From positions 1 through 64,000 of the forward strand of contig NZ_JAKIKT010000015.1 of assembly GCF_023349125.1 (NCBI RefSeq): DNA of 64,000 nucleotides, given 5' to 3'. Position numbers and translations under genes: made by a program. Positions 8,650 to 18,749 of this stretch are shown piece after piece. The notes under the pieces were generated by a model. The model worked only from the letters and a program-made list of their open reading frames with translations. It had not been told where the DNA came from and did not search any database. The stretch comes from Shewanella corallii. GTDB lineage: Bacteria > Pseudomonadota > Gammaproteobacteria > Enterobacterales > Shewanellaceae. Positions within the stretch are counted from its first letter, which is position 1; each line of letters opens with the position of its first letter.

Positions 8650-8733
8650 GCCGGTATCGGTCAGATTGAATCACAACTTAAGAATGCAAAATCAACAGAC
8701 AAGAAAAGCGTAAGGGCAAAGAGGGAGAGAGGC

Positions 8734-9645
8734 ATGGATCACCTGCTGACATTGAAAGACTTAACTCAAAAACAGTTTCTGGATCTTCTGGCTCTTGCCA
8801 AAGAGATCAAAGCCAATCCGCAGGATTACAGTCAGGCGCTGGCCGGTAAAAGTGTGGTGATGCTGTTTGAAAAGCCTTCCCTGCGAACCCGGGTCAGCTT
8901 TGATATCGGCATTAGCAAGCTGGGCGGCCATTGCCTGTATTTGGACCAGCAAAATGGAGCCCTGGGAAAGCGTGAATCTGTCGCGGACTTTGCCGGCAAT
9001 ATCTCCTGCTGGGCCGATGCCATTGTTGCCCGTACCTTTAGCCACAAGACAATCGAGGGTCTGGCTGAGCACGGCAGTGTACCTGTGGTGAATGCCCTGT
9101 CAGATCTCTATCACCCCTGTCAGGGGCTGGCAGATTACCTAAGTCTGGCTGAGAACATGGATGATCTGAGTCAGCTTAAGCTGGCCTATGTGGGTGATGG
9201 CAACAATGTGACTCATTCATTGATGTTTGGCGCGGCGCTGTTGGGTGCAAAGATGACAGTGATCTGTCCTGAAGGTCATTTCCCCGATGGTCTGGTGGTC
9301 ACTCAGGCTCAGGAGCTGGCGGCAAAGTACGGTGGTGAGTTGGTGCTGACCTCTGATGTCAATGAGATTGAAGGTCACGATGCTGTGTACACGGATACCT
9401 GGATCTCTATGGGCGACAACACCTCCATGGAAGAGATAGAGGGCAAATTCGCTCCGCTGCAGGTGAACGCTGCACTGATGACCAAGGCTGGTGCCAAATT
9501 CTTTATGCACTGCTTGCCTGCTCACAGAGGTGTAGAGGTAACAGATGAGGTGATGGATGGTGAAGGTTCACTGATCCTGACCCAGGCGGAAAACCGCATG
9601 CACGCTCAGAATGCTCTGCTGGTGACTTTGCTGGCGGCTAAGTAA
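8734..9645 (+). CDS. argF: Ornithine carbamoyltransferase
   Basis: A 303-residue enzyme that makes citrulline from ornithine and carbamoyl phosphate. The carbamoyl-phosphate loop reads SLRTRVSF (more often STRTR, so the second position is Leu here), and the ornithine-binding HCLPAHRG motif is intact near residue 265. SMGD in the SMG loop is also present. A strong purine-rich ribosome site (GAGGGAGAGAGG) precedes the start. It sits between argB and argG with 84- and 74-base gaps. Confidence 0.96.
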   Translation: MDHLLTLKDLTQKQFLDLLALAKEIKANPQDYSQALAGKSVVMLFEKPSLRTRVSFDIGISKLGGHCLYLDQQNGALGKRESVADFAGNISCWADAIVARTFSHKTIEGLAEHGSVPVVNALSDLYHPCQGLADYLSLAENMDDLSQLKLAYVGDGNNVTHSLMFGAALLGAKMTVICPEGHFPDGLVVTQAQELAAKYGGELVLTSDVNEIEGHDAVYTDTWISMGDNTSMEEIEGKFAPLQVNAALMTKAGAKFFMHCLPAHRGVEVTDEVMDGEGSLILTQAENRMHAQNALLVTLLAAK

Positions 9646-9719
9646 CGGCACAACACAAATAACAATATTCAGTCGGACGCAAAGACGAACGGCCCCTACA
9701 AGTAAAGGATAGAAAGACG

Positions 9720-10934
9720 ATGAACGATAAGGTGAAAGTCAAAAAGGTAGTACTGGCTTACTCCGGTGGACTGGATACTTCGGCCATCATTCCCTGGCTG
9801 AAAGAGACCTATGACAACTGTGAGATTGTGGCCTTCTGCGCTGATGTAGGGCAGGGGGAGGAGGAGCTGCAGGGGTTGGAGGCCAAGGCGCTGGCGTCAG
9901 GTGCTTCTGAGTGTCATATCGTGGATCTGAAAGAAGCCTTCGTCGAGGAGTATATCTATCCCACCATAGCAACAGGTGCGATCTACGAGGGCACTTATCT
10001 GCTGGGAACCTCAATGGCCCGGCCGATTATCGCCAAAGCGCAGGTGGAAGTGGCCCGCAAGGTGGGCGCTGATGCCCTGTGTCATGGTTGCACCGGTAAG
10101 GGTAATGATCAGGTTCGTTTTGAGGGCTGTTTCGCTGCGCTGGCACCTGATCTGAAAGTGATCGCCCCATGGCGTGAGTGGGAAATGGTTAGCCGTGAAG
10201 ATTTGCTGGCCTACCTGGCTGAGCGTGACATTCCGACCACAGCCTCTGCCACCAAGATCTACAGCCGTGATGCCAATGCCTGGCATATCTCCCACGAAGG
10301 TGGCGAGCTGGAAGATCCCTGGAATGAGCCGTCCAAGCAGGTATGGACCATGACAGTTGACCCGCAGGATGCGCCGGACGCACCTGCTTATGTGACTCTT
10401 AAGGTGGAAAACTGCCGTATAACCCAGGTGAATGGCGAAGCTATGAACCCTTATCAGGCATTGATGACACTGAATGAGATCGCCGCAGCCCACGGTGTGG
10501 GACGTATTGATATTACTGAAAACCGTCTGGTGGGCATGAAATCCCGTGGCTGCTACGAAACGCCGGGAGGTACAGTGATGTATGCCGGTCTGCGTGCCAT
10601 TGAGGAGCTGGTGTTGGACAAGTCCAGCCGTGAGTGGCGCGAGCAGATCGCTGCGCGTATGGCGCACCTTGTGTATGACGGTCGCTGGTTTACGCCTTTA
10701 TGTGAGTCACTGCTGGCAGCTTCAGAGTCGCTGGCTGCACTGGTAAACGGTGAAGTTGTCGTGAAGCTCTATAAGGGTCAGGCAACTGCCGTTAAGAAGC
10801 GCTCTCCCAACAGCCTGTACTCCGAAGCCTTTGCTACATTTGGTGAAGATGATGTGTACGATCAAAAGCATGCTGAAGGCTTTATCCGCCTTTACTCTCT
10901 CGCCAGTCGCATTCGTGCCCTGAACGAGAAGTAA
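9720..10934 (+). CDS. argG: Argininosuccinate synthase
   Basis: 404 residues. The N-type ATP pyrophosphatase P-loop AYSGGLDTSAI opens the protein, and CHGCTGKGNDQVRFE and SRGCYETPGGTV carry the aspartate/citrulline and tetramer landmarks. It condenses citrulline and aspartate with ATP. It is the short bacterial form of about 400 residues. Followed 32 bases later by argH. Confidence 0.97.
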   Translation: MNDKVKVKKVVLAYSGGLDTSAIIPWLKETYDNCEIVAFCADVGQGEEELQGLEAKALASGASECHIVDLKEAFVEEYIYPTIATGAIYEGTYLLGTSMARPIIAKAQVEVARKVGADALCHGCTGKGNDQVRFEGCFAALAPDLKVIAPWREWEMVSREDLLAYLAERDIPTTASATKIYSRDANAWHISHEGGELEDPWNEPSKQVWTMTVDPQDAPDAPAYVTLKVENCRITQVNGEAMNPYQALMTLNEIAAAHGVGRIDITENRLVGMKSRGCYETPGGTVMYAGLRAIEELVLDKSSREWREQIAARMAHLVYDGRWFTPLCESLLAASESLAALVNGEVVVKLYKGQATAVKKRSPNSLYSEAFATFGEDDVYDQKHAEGFIRLYSLASRIRALNEK

Positions 10935-10966
10935 CCCAGTAAGCATCAAAAGCATAGGAGACAGTC

Positions 10967-12331
10967 ATGGCATTATGGGGCGGTAGGTTCAGCGGTGAGA
11001 GCAGTGCTCTTTTCAAATTATTTAACGACTCCTTGCCGGTGGATTACCGCCTGGTGGAGCAGGATATTCAGGGCTCAGTGGCCTGGGCGGCAGCTCTGGT
11101 CAAGGTTGGGGTACTGACCGAAGCTGAAGGTCAGGATCTTAAAGCGGCATTGGGTGCCTTGTTGGTGGAGGTTGCTGAAGATCCTCAGCAAATCATTGCC
11201 AGCGGCGCTGAGGATATCCACAGCTTTGTGGAGCAGGCGCTTATCGACAAGGTGGGCGATCTGGGCAAGAAACTGCACACAGGGCGTTCCCGTAATGATC
11301 AGGTCGCCACAGACCTTAAGCTCTGGTGTAAGGCTGAAGGTGAGGGGATTAGCGAGCGTTTGACCAAAGTCAGATCTGAACTGATTGAGCTGGCTAAACG
11401 TGAACAGCAAGCCGTGATGCCGGGTTATACCCATTTGCAGCGCGCCCAGCCTGTAACCTTTGCTCATTGGGCGTTGGCCTATGTGGAGATGTTGGAGCGG
11501 GATATCAGCCGTCTTGATGACGCTTTGAGCCGGCTTAATACCTGTCCGCTGGGATGTGGCGCCCTGGCTGGTACAGCCTATCCGATCGACCGTTATGAGC
11601 TGGCTGCCAGTCTGGGGTTTGCAGCGCCAACCCTGAACAGTCTGGACTCGGTTTCCGACCGTGACCATGTGGTGGAGTTGTGCTCCGCTGCCTCCATCAG
11701 CCTGATGCACTTAAGCCGGATGGCGGAAGATTTGATCTTCTTTAACTCTGGAGAAGCTGGATTTATTGAGCTGGCAGATGATGTCACCTCAGGTTCATCC
11801 CTGATGCCACAGAAGAAGAATCCGGATGCACTGGAGCTTATCCGCGGCAAGGCGGGTCGGGTCTATGGCAGCCTGGTGGGAATCCTGACCACAATGAAAG
11901 CTTTGCCACTGGCCTATAACAAGGATATGCAGGAAGACAAAGAGGGGCTGTTTGACGTGATGGATACCTGGAGTATCTGTCTTGATATGACGGCGCTGGT
12001 ACTCTCCGGTCTTAAGGTGAAGCGTGACAACACCAAAGCGGCTGCTCAACAGGGCTACGCCAATGCCACAGAGCTGGCGGACTATCTGGTCGCCAAGGGC
12101 ATGCCGTTCCGTCAGGCGCACCATGTAGTGGGTGAGGTTGTGGTTAAGGCGATCGCCGATGGCGTGGCCATTGAGGATATGACACTGACGACACTGCAGG
12201 GCTTTGCCGATGTGATTGAGCAGGACGTGTATGAGATCCTGACGATAGAATCCTGTCTGAATAAGCGGGACGTGCTCGGCGGCACTGCACCCAATCAGGT
12301 CGCTGCCGCCCTGGCTGCTAAGGCTCGTTAA
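10967..12331 (+). CDS. argH: Argininosuccinate lyase
   Basis: A 454-residue fumarase-superfamily enzyme that splits argininosuccinate to arginine and fumarate, the last pathway step. The signature GSSLMPQKKNPD (about residue 280) and HTGRSRNDQVATDL are intact. The length ends the lyase domain normally: there is no C-terminal acetylglutamate synthase domain of the ArgHA kind known from Vibrio and Moritella, so a separate argA is expected elsewhere. GGAGACAGTC gives the ribosome site. The operon ends at a strong terminator. Confidence 0.97.
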   Translation: MALWGGRFSGESSALFKLFNDSLPVDYRLVEQDIQGSVAWAAALVKVGVLTEAEGQDLKAALGALLVEVAEDPQQIIASGAEDIHSFVEQALIDKVGDLGKKLHTGRSRNDQVATDLKLWCKAEGEGISERLTKVRSELIELAKREQQAVMPGYTHLQRAQPVTFAHWALAYVEMLERDISRLDDALSRLNTCPLGCGALAGTAYPIDRYELAASLGFAAPTLNSLDSVSDRDHVVELCSAASISLMHLSRMAEDLIFFNSGEAGFIELADDVTSGSSLMPQKKNPDALELIRGKAGRVYGSLVGILTTMKALPLAYNKDMQEDKEGLFDVMDTWSICLDMTALVLSGLKVKRDNTKAAAQQGYANATELADYLVAKGMPFRQAHHVVGEVVVKAIADGVAIEDMTLTTLQGFADVIEQDVYEILTIESCLNKRDVLGGTAPNQVAAALAAKAR

Positions 12332-12353
12332 TTTTGTCAATAACGCGATAAAG

Positions 12354-12379
12354 AAAGCGCACCTTATGGTGCGCTTTTT
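12354..12379 (+). terminator. Terminator of the argCBFGH operon
   Basis: Perfect stem AAAGCGCACC/GGTGCGCTTT with a TTAT loop and further T residues, 22 bases after the argH stop. It may also serve the convergent acyl-CoA synthetase gene. Confidence 0.92.
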
Positions 12380-12403
12380 AATTGCGGTTTATCAGGGGGA
12401 CGA

Positions 12404-14077
12404 TCAGCGTTTGGCCTGGTCAACCTCATCTTCCCAAACAACCTTGGCTCCACGAACACCGTCAACTTTCTCGCTGAAGAGTTTTTCCAGCACGTGGCGT
12501 TTGATTTTCAGTGTTGGCGTCAGCACATCGTTTTCAATCGTCCATGGCTCATTGACGACCACCACAGCATCTACGGTTTCATGTGATTCCAGATGCGGGT
12601 TAACACTATCCAGGGTTTCTTTAAGTGACGCGCAAACATGGTCTCTCGCCTGGCTGGAAGCTCCCTCAGACAGCTGCACCAGAGCGACAGGGTGAGGCAG
12701 ACCTGAACCGATGACACAAATAAGTTCAACGTGCTCATCTTGGGCCAGCATGCGCTCGATAGGCACAGGTGCAACATACTTACCTTTGGCCGTTTTGAAG
12801 TTGTCTTTCACTCGGCCAGTAATGCTGATGCATCCATCTTCATCTATGGCGCAAACATCACCTGTATGGAAGAAACCATCGGCGTCGAATGCGGCTTCAG
12901 TGGCCTCTGGCTGCAGGTAATACTCCCGCATCAGTCCCGGGCTCTTGATCATCAATTCATCTTTTTCCCCCATCTTCACCTGGCAGCCCTCTACCGGCTT
13001 ACCCACGGTGCCCAGCTTATTAACGTTGAAGGGATGGTTGATGATTGAATAAGCGCAGTTTTCTGTCATACCCCAGGCTTCACAAATATCTATACCGATA
13101 CTGTGGTACCACTCCAGCAGTGAAGGGGGAATCGGTGCACTACCGGAACCGTGCAAACGACATTGCTCCAGACCAAGGCCTTTTTGGATTTTGCGTTTAA
13201 CCAGAGAGCTGAGCAATGGGATTTTCAGGAACAGCTCCAGCTTTTTGGCACTGCCCACTTTGGTAATAATGTTCTGCTGGAACAGACTCCACAAACGTGG
13301 CACCGAGAAGAATACGGTTGGGCGGCAGCGCTGTACGTCAGCCACAAAAGAATCCAGACTTTCCACAAAGGCGACACTGGAACCCGAGTAGAAAGAGGAG
13401 CCTTCAATGGCAACTCTTTCAGTAATATGTGCCAGTGGCAGATAGGACAAAAGTCTATCTTCACCATGGGTTTTCAGATCTCTTACGACAGTTTGGCAGG
13501 TCCAGGCATAGGCACTGAAGGTTTGCACTGCACCCTTGGGTTTACCGGTCGAGCCAGAGGTATAGATGATGGTCATCACCTGCTCAGGCGTTGGCAAAGG
13601 CGCTTCTGTCAGAGGGGTACCCAGCTCCAGTAAACGCTCCCAGCTATATTGTGCTGGCATGGTGTCGTAAGGCATAGCCAGGCGCAGAATCTCGCCCCCC
13701 ACGCCATGCTCCTGATCTTTCCAGTAATCCAGCTTGCCAACGAATATCGCCTTGGCGCCACTGTGCTCCAACACATACTGGATGGTATCGGCATTGGCCG
13801 TAGGGTAGATGGGAACACTTATGTAGCCGCCATGCATCAGCGCCAGATCGGTAATAAACCATTCTGCACAGTTTTTGGAAAGCACAGCCACCTTGTCACC
13901 GGGCTGCAATCCCAAATGTCTTAATGCGCCGGCAATCTGCTGCATTTGGGTTTGAACATCCCGCCAGCTGAACTCTTTGTACTGGCCATTGATGGGTTGC
14001 TTTAGATAAATGCTGTCGCCCTGGATATCGACCCAGTGTGACAACATCTCTACCGGTGTCTTGATTGCAGTTTCCAT
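12404..14077 (-). CDS. AMP-binding long-chain acyl-CoA synthetase
   Basis: A 557-residue adenylate-forming ligase of the long-chain fatty acid type. The ATP loop YTSGSTGKPKGAV is near residue 169, EAWGMTE is the A5 motif, and FHTGDVCAIDEDG plus GRVKDNFKTAKGKYV mark the hinge and catalytic lysine region. It is expected to activate fatty acids to acyl-CoA for degradation or lipid synthesis. There is no signal peptide, and it may associate with the inner membrane. It appears monocistronic, convergent with argH. It does not belong to the APE cluster's ligase group, which is fused differently. Confidence 0.9.
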   Translation of the reverse strand: METAIKTPVEMLSHWVDIQGDSIYLKQPINGQYKEFSWRDVQTQMQQIAGALRHLGLQPGDKVAVLSKNCAEWFITDLALMHGGYISVPIYPTANADTIQYVLEHSGAKAIFVGKLDYWKDQEHGVGGEILRLAMPYDTMPAQYSWERLLELGTPLTEAPLPTPEQVMTIIYTSGSTGKPKGAVQTFSAYAWTCQTVVRDLKTHGEDRLLSYLPLAHITERVAIEGSSFYSGSSVAFVESLDSFVADVQRCRPTVFFSVPRLWSLFQQNIITKVGSAKKLELFLKIPLLSSLVKRKIQKGLGLEQCRLHGSGSAPIPPSLLEWYHSIGIDICEAWGMTENCAYSIINHPFNVNKLGTVGKPVEGCQVKMGEKDELMIKSPGLMREYYLQPEATEAAFDADGFFHTGDVCAIDEDGCISITGRVKDNFKTAKGKYVAPVPIERMLAQDEHVELICVIGSGLPHPVALVQLSEGASSQARDHVCASLKETLDSVNPHLESHETVDAVVVVNEPWTIENDVLTPTLKIKRHVLEKLFSEKVDGVRGAKVVWEDEVDQAKR

Positions 14078-14248
14078 TAGCAGGTCTCTTTGTGGTTTCT
14101 TGTTGTTTTTATTGGTATTAGCTGACTGTCAGTGTCACCGAAACAGTATGGCGATTTTTGTGATCGACCGCAAACTTTTGGTCTGACCAGATGAATTCGG
14201 GTTAGTCTGCAGCGAGCCAATAATAGCTTGTATATACAAGCTGATGGG

Positions 14249-14944
14249 TCAGACCTCTGTAGGCTGTACCTGCCTCATCTGTGCCCACCAATCATCATCT
14301 GCGGCTATCTGGCCATGTTCATCCAGCTCAGGGTAGGGCAGTGATTTTCGACGGCAGGCTTTGGCATAGATGGGGTGACCATTTTCAAACAGCATTTTAT
14401 GGCAGTAGGCGTCATCCAACTTACGTTGGCCATACATACCGGCGGCAAGACGCTGACTCTGGGCTTCATACATCAGCAGGGCTGCTGCGACGGAAACATT
14501 GAGTGATTGCACCATACCTACCATGGGAATAGTGATGTGGTAGTCGGCACGGCTGGTGGCGCACTCGCTGACGCCGTCTCTCTCATGCCCCAGTACAAAG
14601 GCGGTGGGCTTGGTGTAATCCAGCTCTCGATAGTCGACGGCATCCGGTGTCATACCTGTAGTGACTATCTGCATGCCCTGACCCTGAATCACATCCAGCG
14701 CCTGATGAATGTCCTGGTACTTGTGGGTCTTTACCCATTGCTGACTGCCGGAAGCGGTATTACCTGAAACCCACATAGCGGGATCGGGCCAAACAGCGTG
14801 GACTTGATGGATACCAACGGCATCTGCGGTTCGCACCAGGGCGGCGATATTGTTGTTCTTGTGGACCTGATCCAGACATATGGTCAGATCAGGCTGCCGG
14901 TTGTCCAGCATCTCGTTGATGCGGGCGAAGCGTTCCGGGCTCAT
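14249..14944 (-). CDS. trmH: tRNA (guanosine(18)-2'-O)-methyltransferase
   Basis: A 231-residue SPOUT methyltransferase that methylates the ribose of G18 in the tRNA D loop. NNIAALVRTADAVG (motif 1), FVLGHERDGVS (motif 2) and IPMVGMVQSLNVSVAAALL (motif 3, the SAM knot) are all present. An AGAAGGAT ribosome site precedes it. It lies in the spoT-ridA-trmH gene order common in gammaproteobacteria, but a terminator separates it from ridA. Confidence 0.95.
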   Translation of the reverse strand: MSPERFARINEMLDNRQPDLTICLDQVHKNNNIAALVRTADAVGIHQVHAVWPDPAMWVSGNTASGSQQWVKTHKYQDIHQALDVIQGQGMQIVTTGMTPDAVDYRELDYTKPTAFVLGHERDGVSECATSRADYHITIPMVGMVQSLNVSVAAALLMYEAQSQRLAAGMYGQRKLDDAYCHKMLFENGHPIYAKACRRKSLPYPELDEHGQIAADDDWWAQMRQVQPTEV

Positions 14945-14973
14945 GACAAAATCCTTCTAAACGACAGATAAAC

Positions 14974-14996
14974 AAAAGGGCGCCAATGCGCCCTTT
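14974..14996 (-). terminator. Terminator after ridA
   Basis: AAAGGGCGC/GCGCCCTTT stem with a four-base loop and TTTTGTTT on the minus strand, between ridA and trmH. Confidence 0.85.
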
Positions 14997-15012
14997 AAAT
15001 ATACAGTATTAC

Positions 15013-15396
15013 CTACAGCTCCATCACGCCGTCCATTTCGACCAGCGAGTCCTTCGGTAGTTGCTTTACACCAATGGCGGCGCGTGCAGGATAAGGCTGC
15101 TGGAAATAGCGGCCCATGACTTCATTGACAGTGGCAAAGTTGCTCAGGTCTGTCATAAAGATATTCAGCTTAACGATATCGGCCAGCGAGCCTCCGGCGG
15201 CTTCGCAAACGGCAGTCAGGTTTTCAAATACCTGTACCACCTGAGCTTCAAACTCGTCGGAGACCATCTGCATGGTAGCGGGATCCAGCGGAATTTGACC
15301 GGACAGGTAGACGGTTGAACCGACTTTAACCGCCTGGGAGTAGGTGCCGATAGCCTGGGGAGCCTTGTCAGTTGCGATGATGATCTTTTCTGCCAT
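15013..15396 (-). CDS. ridA: 2-iminobutanoate/2-iminopropanoate deaminase RidA
   Basis: A 127-residue YjgF/RidA family protein, which hydrolyses reactive enamine/imine intermediates from threonine and serine dehydratases. The family landmarks AIGTYSQAVKVG, YLSGQIPLDP and the C-terminal YPARAAIGVKQLPKDSLVE (with the substrate-binding Arg) are intact. It lies 18 bases after spoT, and AAGGATAA gives its ribosome site. Confidence 0.95.
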   Translation of the reverse strand: MAEKIIIATDKAPQAIGTYSQAVKVGSTVYLSGQIPLDPATMQMVSDEFEAQVVQVFENLTAVCEAAGGSLADIVKLNIFMTDLSNFATVNEVMGRYFQQPYPARAAIGVKQLPKDSLVEMDGVMEL

Positions 15397-15414
15397 TGGA
15401 TATTATCCTTGTTA

Positions 15415-17520
15415 TCAACGGTTTCGAGAGGTACGCAATACTTCCGGTAATACCCGGATCCGGCGCATTACGTTGGCCAGATGGACCCTGTCATGAACAG
15501 AGATCCTCAAATTAATCAGATAGACACGACCGTCGCGCTCTTCCGTGCTCAGGTTGTGAATATTGGAGCCTTCGGCGGCAATAATTGAGGTGATCTTGGC
15601 CAGTGCGCCCTGATGGTTAACGATCTCAATACGCAGGTTGGCCTGATATTCTGCGCCGTCCACATTGTCCCACTGCACTGGAATATACTTTTCCGGCTCC
15701 AGCTGGTAGCCACGAATGTTGGCGCAGTTTTCCATATGCACCACCAAACCTTTACCTGGGCTCACGTGGGCAATCACAGTATCGCCGGGAATGGGGCGGC
15801 AGCAGTTGGCAAAGGTCACCAGCATGCCTTCAGCGCCACGGATCGGCATCAGGTTTTGCTCGCCTTTTGACTCAGGCTCAGACTTACCAAGTAAACGTTG
15901 GGCGATCACTACGCTCATGGCGTTGCCCAGCCCGATATCCGACAGTAACTCTTCAAAGGTCTCGTGTTTGGTTTCAGCTACCACCTTGGTGATCTGCTCT
16001 GGGTCGATCTCTTCCAGTTTCACTCCATCCAGAGCGTGGTTGAGCAAACGTTTACCCAATGCCACAGCGTCGTCGGCAGTCAGGCTCTTTAGCAGCTGAC
16101 GTATCTTGGAGCGGGCTTTGGCAGTCACCACAAAGTTCAGCCAGGCCGCGTTGGGGCGACTGTGCTTGGAGGTAATAATCTCGACTGTCTGACCACTTTT
16201 GAGCGGCTGACTCAGCGGATAAGCCTGACGGTTGACCCTGGCGCCGACACAGGAGTTACCCACATCGGTATGAACTTCATAGGCGAAGTCCACGGGGGTC
16301 GCACCCAGAGGCAGTTCAAGGATGCGGCCGTCCGGCGTAAATACGTAGATCTCTTCCGGGAAGAGTTCAGTTTTAACGTTTTCCACAAATTCGTAGGAGT
16401 TGGTCGCGCTTTGCTGCAACTCCAGCAGGCTCTGCATCCATTTACGGGCGCGAACCTGAGTAGTGGTACCTTCCTCTGCCTGTGGACTACCGTTTTTATA
16501 GATCCAGTGAGCAGCAACCCCTTTGTCGGCCATCTGATCCATATCTTCGGTACGGATCTGAATTTCAATAGGGATACCACGGGAGCCAATCAGCGAGGTA
16601 TGCAGTGATTGGTAACCGTTGGCTTTGGGGATGGCGATATAGTCTTTGAAGCGTTTCAGCTTGGGCTTGTACAGGCTGTGCATGGCACCCAGTACCCGAT
16701 AACAGGTATCAACGCTGTCGACGATAATACGAAACGCATACAGATCGGCAATCTCGGTGAAGGACAGCTCTTTGTGACGCATCTTGTTGTAGATGGAAAA
16801 GAGGTTCTTCTCCCGGCCCTTAACATCGGCTTTGATACCGTTGTCTTCCAGGCGGGTGACAATCGCGTCGTAGATATTGTCGATGATCGCTTTGCGATTG
16901 CCACGGGCACTGGTGAGTGCACCTTTGAGTGCGCGGTATCGCATGGGGTAATAAGCCTGAAAACCCAGGTCTTCCAGCTCATTTTTAATATTGTGAATGC
17001 CAAGACGGTTGGCAATGGGGGCGTAGATCTCCAGCGTTTCTCTGGCAATACGGCGACGTTTGTCAGGGCGCAGAGCGCCGAGGGTGCGCATATTGTGAGT
17101 GCGGTCAGCCAGCTTGATCAGAATGACCCGGATATCCTGGGTCATGGCCATCACCATCTTGCGGAAGTTTTCCGCCTGGGCTTCTTTCTTGTCGCGGAAT
17201 TTCAGCTTATCCAGTTTGGATACGCCTTCCACCAACTCTGCCACCGAGGCACCAAAAAGCTCCGCTAAATCCTGAAAGGTTACGGAGGTATCTTCAATGG
17301 TGTCGTGTAATAGAGCGGCCATCAGCGTCTCATGGTCGAGACGCATTTCGGCCAGGATGCGGGCTACCGCAACCGGATGGGTAATATAAGGTTCGCCACT
17401 GGTACGCATCTGCCCTTCATGGGCATCTTTTGCCACCTGATAGGCCTGCTTGAGTAATTCAACTTGCTCGGGCTCTAAATACCCGGACGCAGACTCCTTG
17501 AGACCTTCAAACAGATACAA
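15415..17520 (-). CDS. spoT: Bifunctional (p)ppGpp synthetase/hydrolase SpoT
   Basis: 701 residues with the full RelA/SpoT architecture. The N-terminal HD hydrolase domain carries HPVAVARIL and the HDTIEDT motif (about residue 72). Next come the synthetase domain (FKDYIAIPKANGYQSLHT), the TGS domain (VFTPDGRILELPLGATPVDFAY) and a C-terminal ACT domain. It controls ppGpp during the stringent response. The start is TTG at 17520, chosen because AAGGAG lies six bases upstream and the first residues MYLFEGLKE fit the family. It is cotranscribed with rpoZ, 24 bases away. Confidence 0.96.
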   Translation of the reverse strand: MYLFEGLKESASGYLEPEQVELLKQAYQVAKDAHEGQMRTSGEPYITHPVAVARILAEMRLDHETLMAALLHDTIEDTSVTFQDLAELFGASVAELVEGVSKLDKLKFRDKKEAQAENFRKMVMAMTQDIRVILIKLADRTHNMRTLGALRPDKRRRIARETLEIYAPIANRLGIHNIKNELEDLGFQAYYPMRYRALKGALTSARGNRKAIIDNIYDAIVTRLEDNGIKADVKGREKNLFSIYNKMRHKELSFTEIADLYAFRIIVDSVDTCYRVLGAMHSLYKPKLKRFKDYIAIPKANGYQSLHTSLIGSRGIPIEIQIRTEDMDQMADKGVAAHWIYKNGSPQAEEGTTTQVRARKWMQSLLELQQSATNSYEFVENVKTELFPEEIYVFTPDGRILELPLGATPVDFAYEVHTDVGNSCVGARVNRQAYPLSQPLKSGQTVEIITSKHSRPNAAWLNFVVTAKARSKIRQLLKSLTADDAVALGKRLLNHALDGVKLEEIDPEQITKVVAETKHETFEELLSDIGLGNAMSVVIAQRLLGKSEPESKGEQNLMPIRGAEGMLVTFANCCRPIPGDTVIAHVSPGKGLVVHMENCANIRGYQLEPEKYIPVQWDNVDGAEYQANLRIEIVNHQGALAKITSIIAAEGSNIHNLSTEERDGRVYLINLRISVHDRVHLANVMRRIRVLPEVLRTSRNR

Positions 17521-17544
17521 GCAGCTCTCCTTACATTACAAAAA

Positions 17545-17823
17545 TTACAGCGAACGGCCTTCTGCGATTGCGGTAACAGCAGCCAGTTCGGCAGCTTCGC
17601 GTTCACGTACACTCTGACGCTCATCTGCATCCAGAGTCTGGGCGTTAACCAGGCCCAGTTCAATTTCACGCAGGGCGATAACAGTAGGCTTATCGTTCTG
17701 CTCTTCAACCATTGGGTCTTTACCCTGAACGGCGATTTGGCGAGCGCGACGCGCTGCAACCAGGATCATGTCAAAACGGTTGCCGATTTGCTTAGCGGCG
17801 TCTTCAACAGTTACGCGAGCCAT
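17545..17823 (-). CDS. rpoZ: RNA polymerase omega subunit
   Basis: A 92-residue omega subunit that aids assembly of the beta-prime subunit and binds ppGpp. The start MARVTVEDAAKQIGNRFDM and RARQIAVQGKDP are typical. I start at 17823 (MARVTV), not at the 42-base longer frame, because all known omega proteins begin here. Its position just before spoT, under gmk, is the conserved gammaproteobacterial arrangement. Confidence 0.97.
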   Translation of the reverse strand: MARVTVEDAAKQIGNRFDMILVAARRARQIAVQGKDPMVEEQNDKPTVIALREIELGLVNAQTLDADERQSVREREAAELAAVTAIAEGRSL

Positions 17824-17883
17824 GTATTGAAACTCCAGTATTTTCGGGTGGAAAAAATGACGCAAAATTGTACATGAAGGCAG

Positions 17884-18507
17884 TTATTCTGCCAACAGAT
17901 CATTAAGCATACCACTGTGGGTGCGGATCTGACCAGCGGCTGTCAATCGCTGACTGCGAATGATAGTGCGTAAGTCATTCAAAGCTGTCTCAAAGTTATC
18001 ATTAACTATGATGAAGTCATATTCAGCATAGTGGGACATTTCAGAAACTGCCTGGGCCATACGACCGGCAATCACCTCTTCGCTGTCCTGACCCCGACCG
18101 GTCAAACGGCTTTCCAGTTCAGCGCGGGAAGGTGGCAGAATAAAAACGCCAACGGCTTCCGGCATCAGGGCTTTTACCTGCTGGGCACCTTGCCAGTCGA
18201 TATCCAAAAAGACATCAATGCCCTGGGCCAGAGTTTGCTCAATCACTGTGCGCGAGGTGCCGTAGTAGTTACCGAAAACTTCAGCCCACTCGTAGAAGGC
18301 ACCTTCTTCAATCAGTGATTTGAATTCTTCTACCGATACAAAGTGATAGTGTTGACCATCGACTTCACCCGGACGGGGCTGGCGAGTGGTATGGGATACA
18401 GACACCTGCATATCCTTCGGCTTGTCAGACAGCAAAGCCGAAATCAAAGAGGATTTTCCTGCTCCACTGGGGGCAGAAACAATAAACAAATTACCACGCG
18501 CGCTCAT
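17884..18507 (-). CDS. gmk: Guanylate kinase
   Basis: A 207-residue GMP kinase. The P-loop SAPSGAGKSSLI, the GMP-binding TTRQPRPGEVDG and the lid region SRAELESRLTGRGQDSE are intact. It phosphorylates GMP to GDP, feeding GTP and ppGpp synthesis, which suits its place before rpoZ-spoT. ATG at 18507 is preferred over an in-frame TTG six bases upstream. Confidence 0.96.
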   Translation of the reverse strand: MSARGNLFIVSAPSGAGKSSLISALLSDKPKDMQVSVSHTTRQPRPGEVDGQHYHFVSVEEFKSLIEEGAFYEWAEVFGNYYGTSRTVIEQTLAQGIDVFLDIDWQGAQQVKALMPEAVGVFILPPSRAELESRLTGRGQDSEEVIAGRMAQAVSEMSHYAEYDFIIVNDNFETALNDLRTIIRSQRLTAAGQIRTHSGMLNDLLAE

Positions 18508-18749
18508 AGCCAATATCCGCTATCAAAATTAAAGAATAAATTCAGAATAGCCAGATATTATAGCTGGGTGAGTGGCCCCAGTACCAGAGTTTGACGCAGG
18601 CTTATTGGCATCGGAGTGAGCTTTGCCCTTGCTCTGGAGTGAAATTGCCTGATAACCGGGGTCAAATCGCTAATTGATTGACGGGCTGGGCTGACAGCGT
18701 CCAAGGGATGTTTTAAGCTGCCAGCAATTCGAATAAAAGGAGTGATAGC

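Noticed and set aside
10967..12331. ArgH-ArgA fusion as in Vibrio and Moritella
   Set aside because: The frame ends at the normal argininosuccinate lyase length, followed by a terminator.
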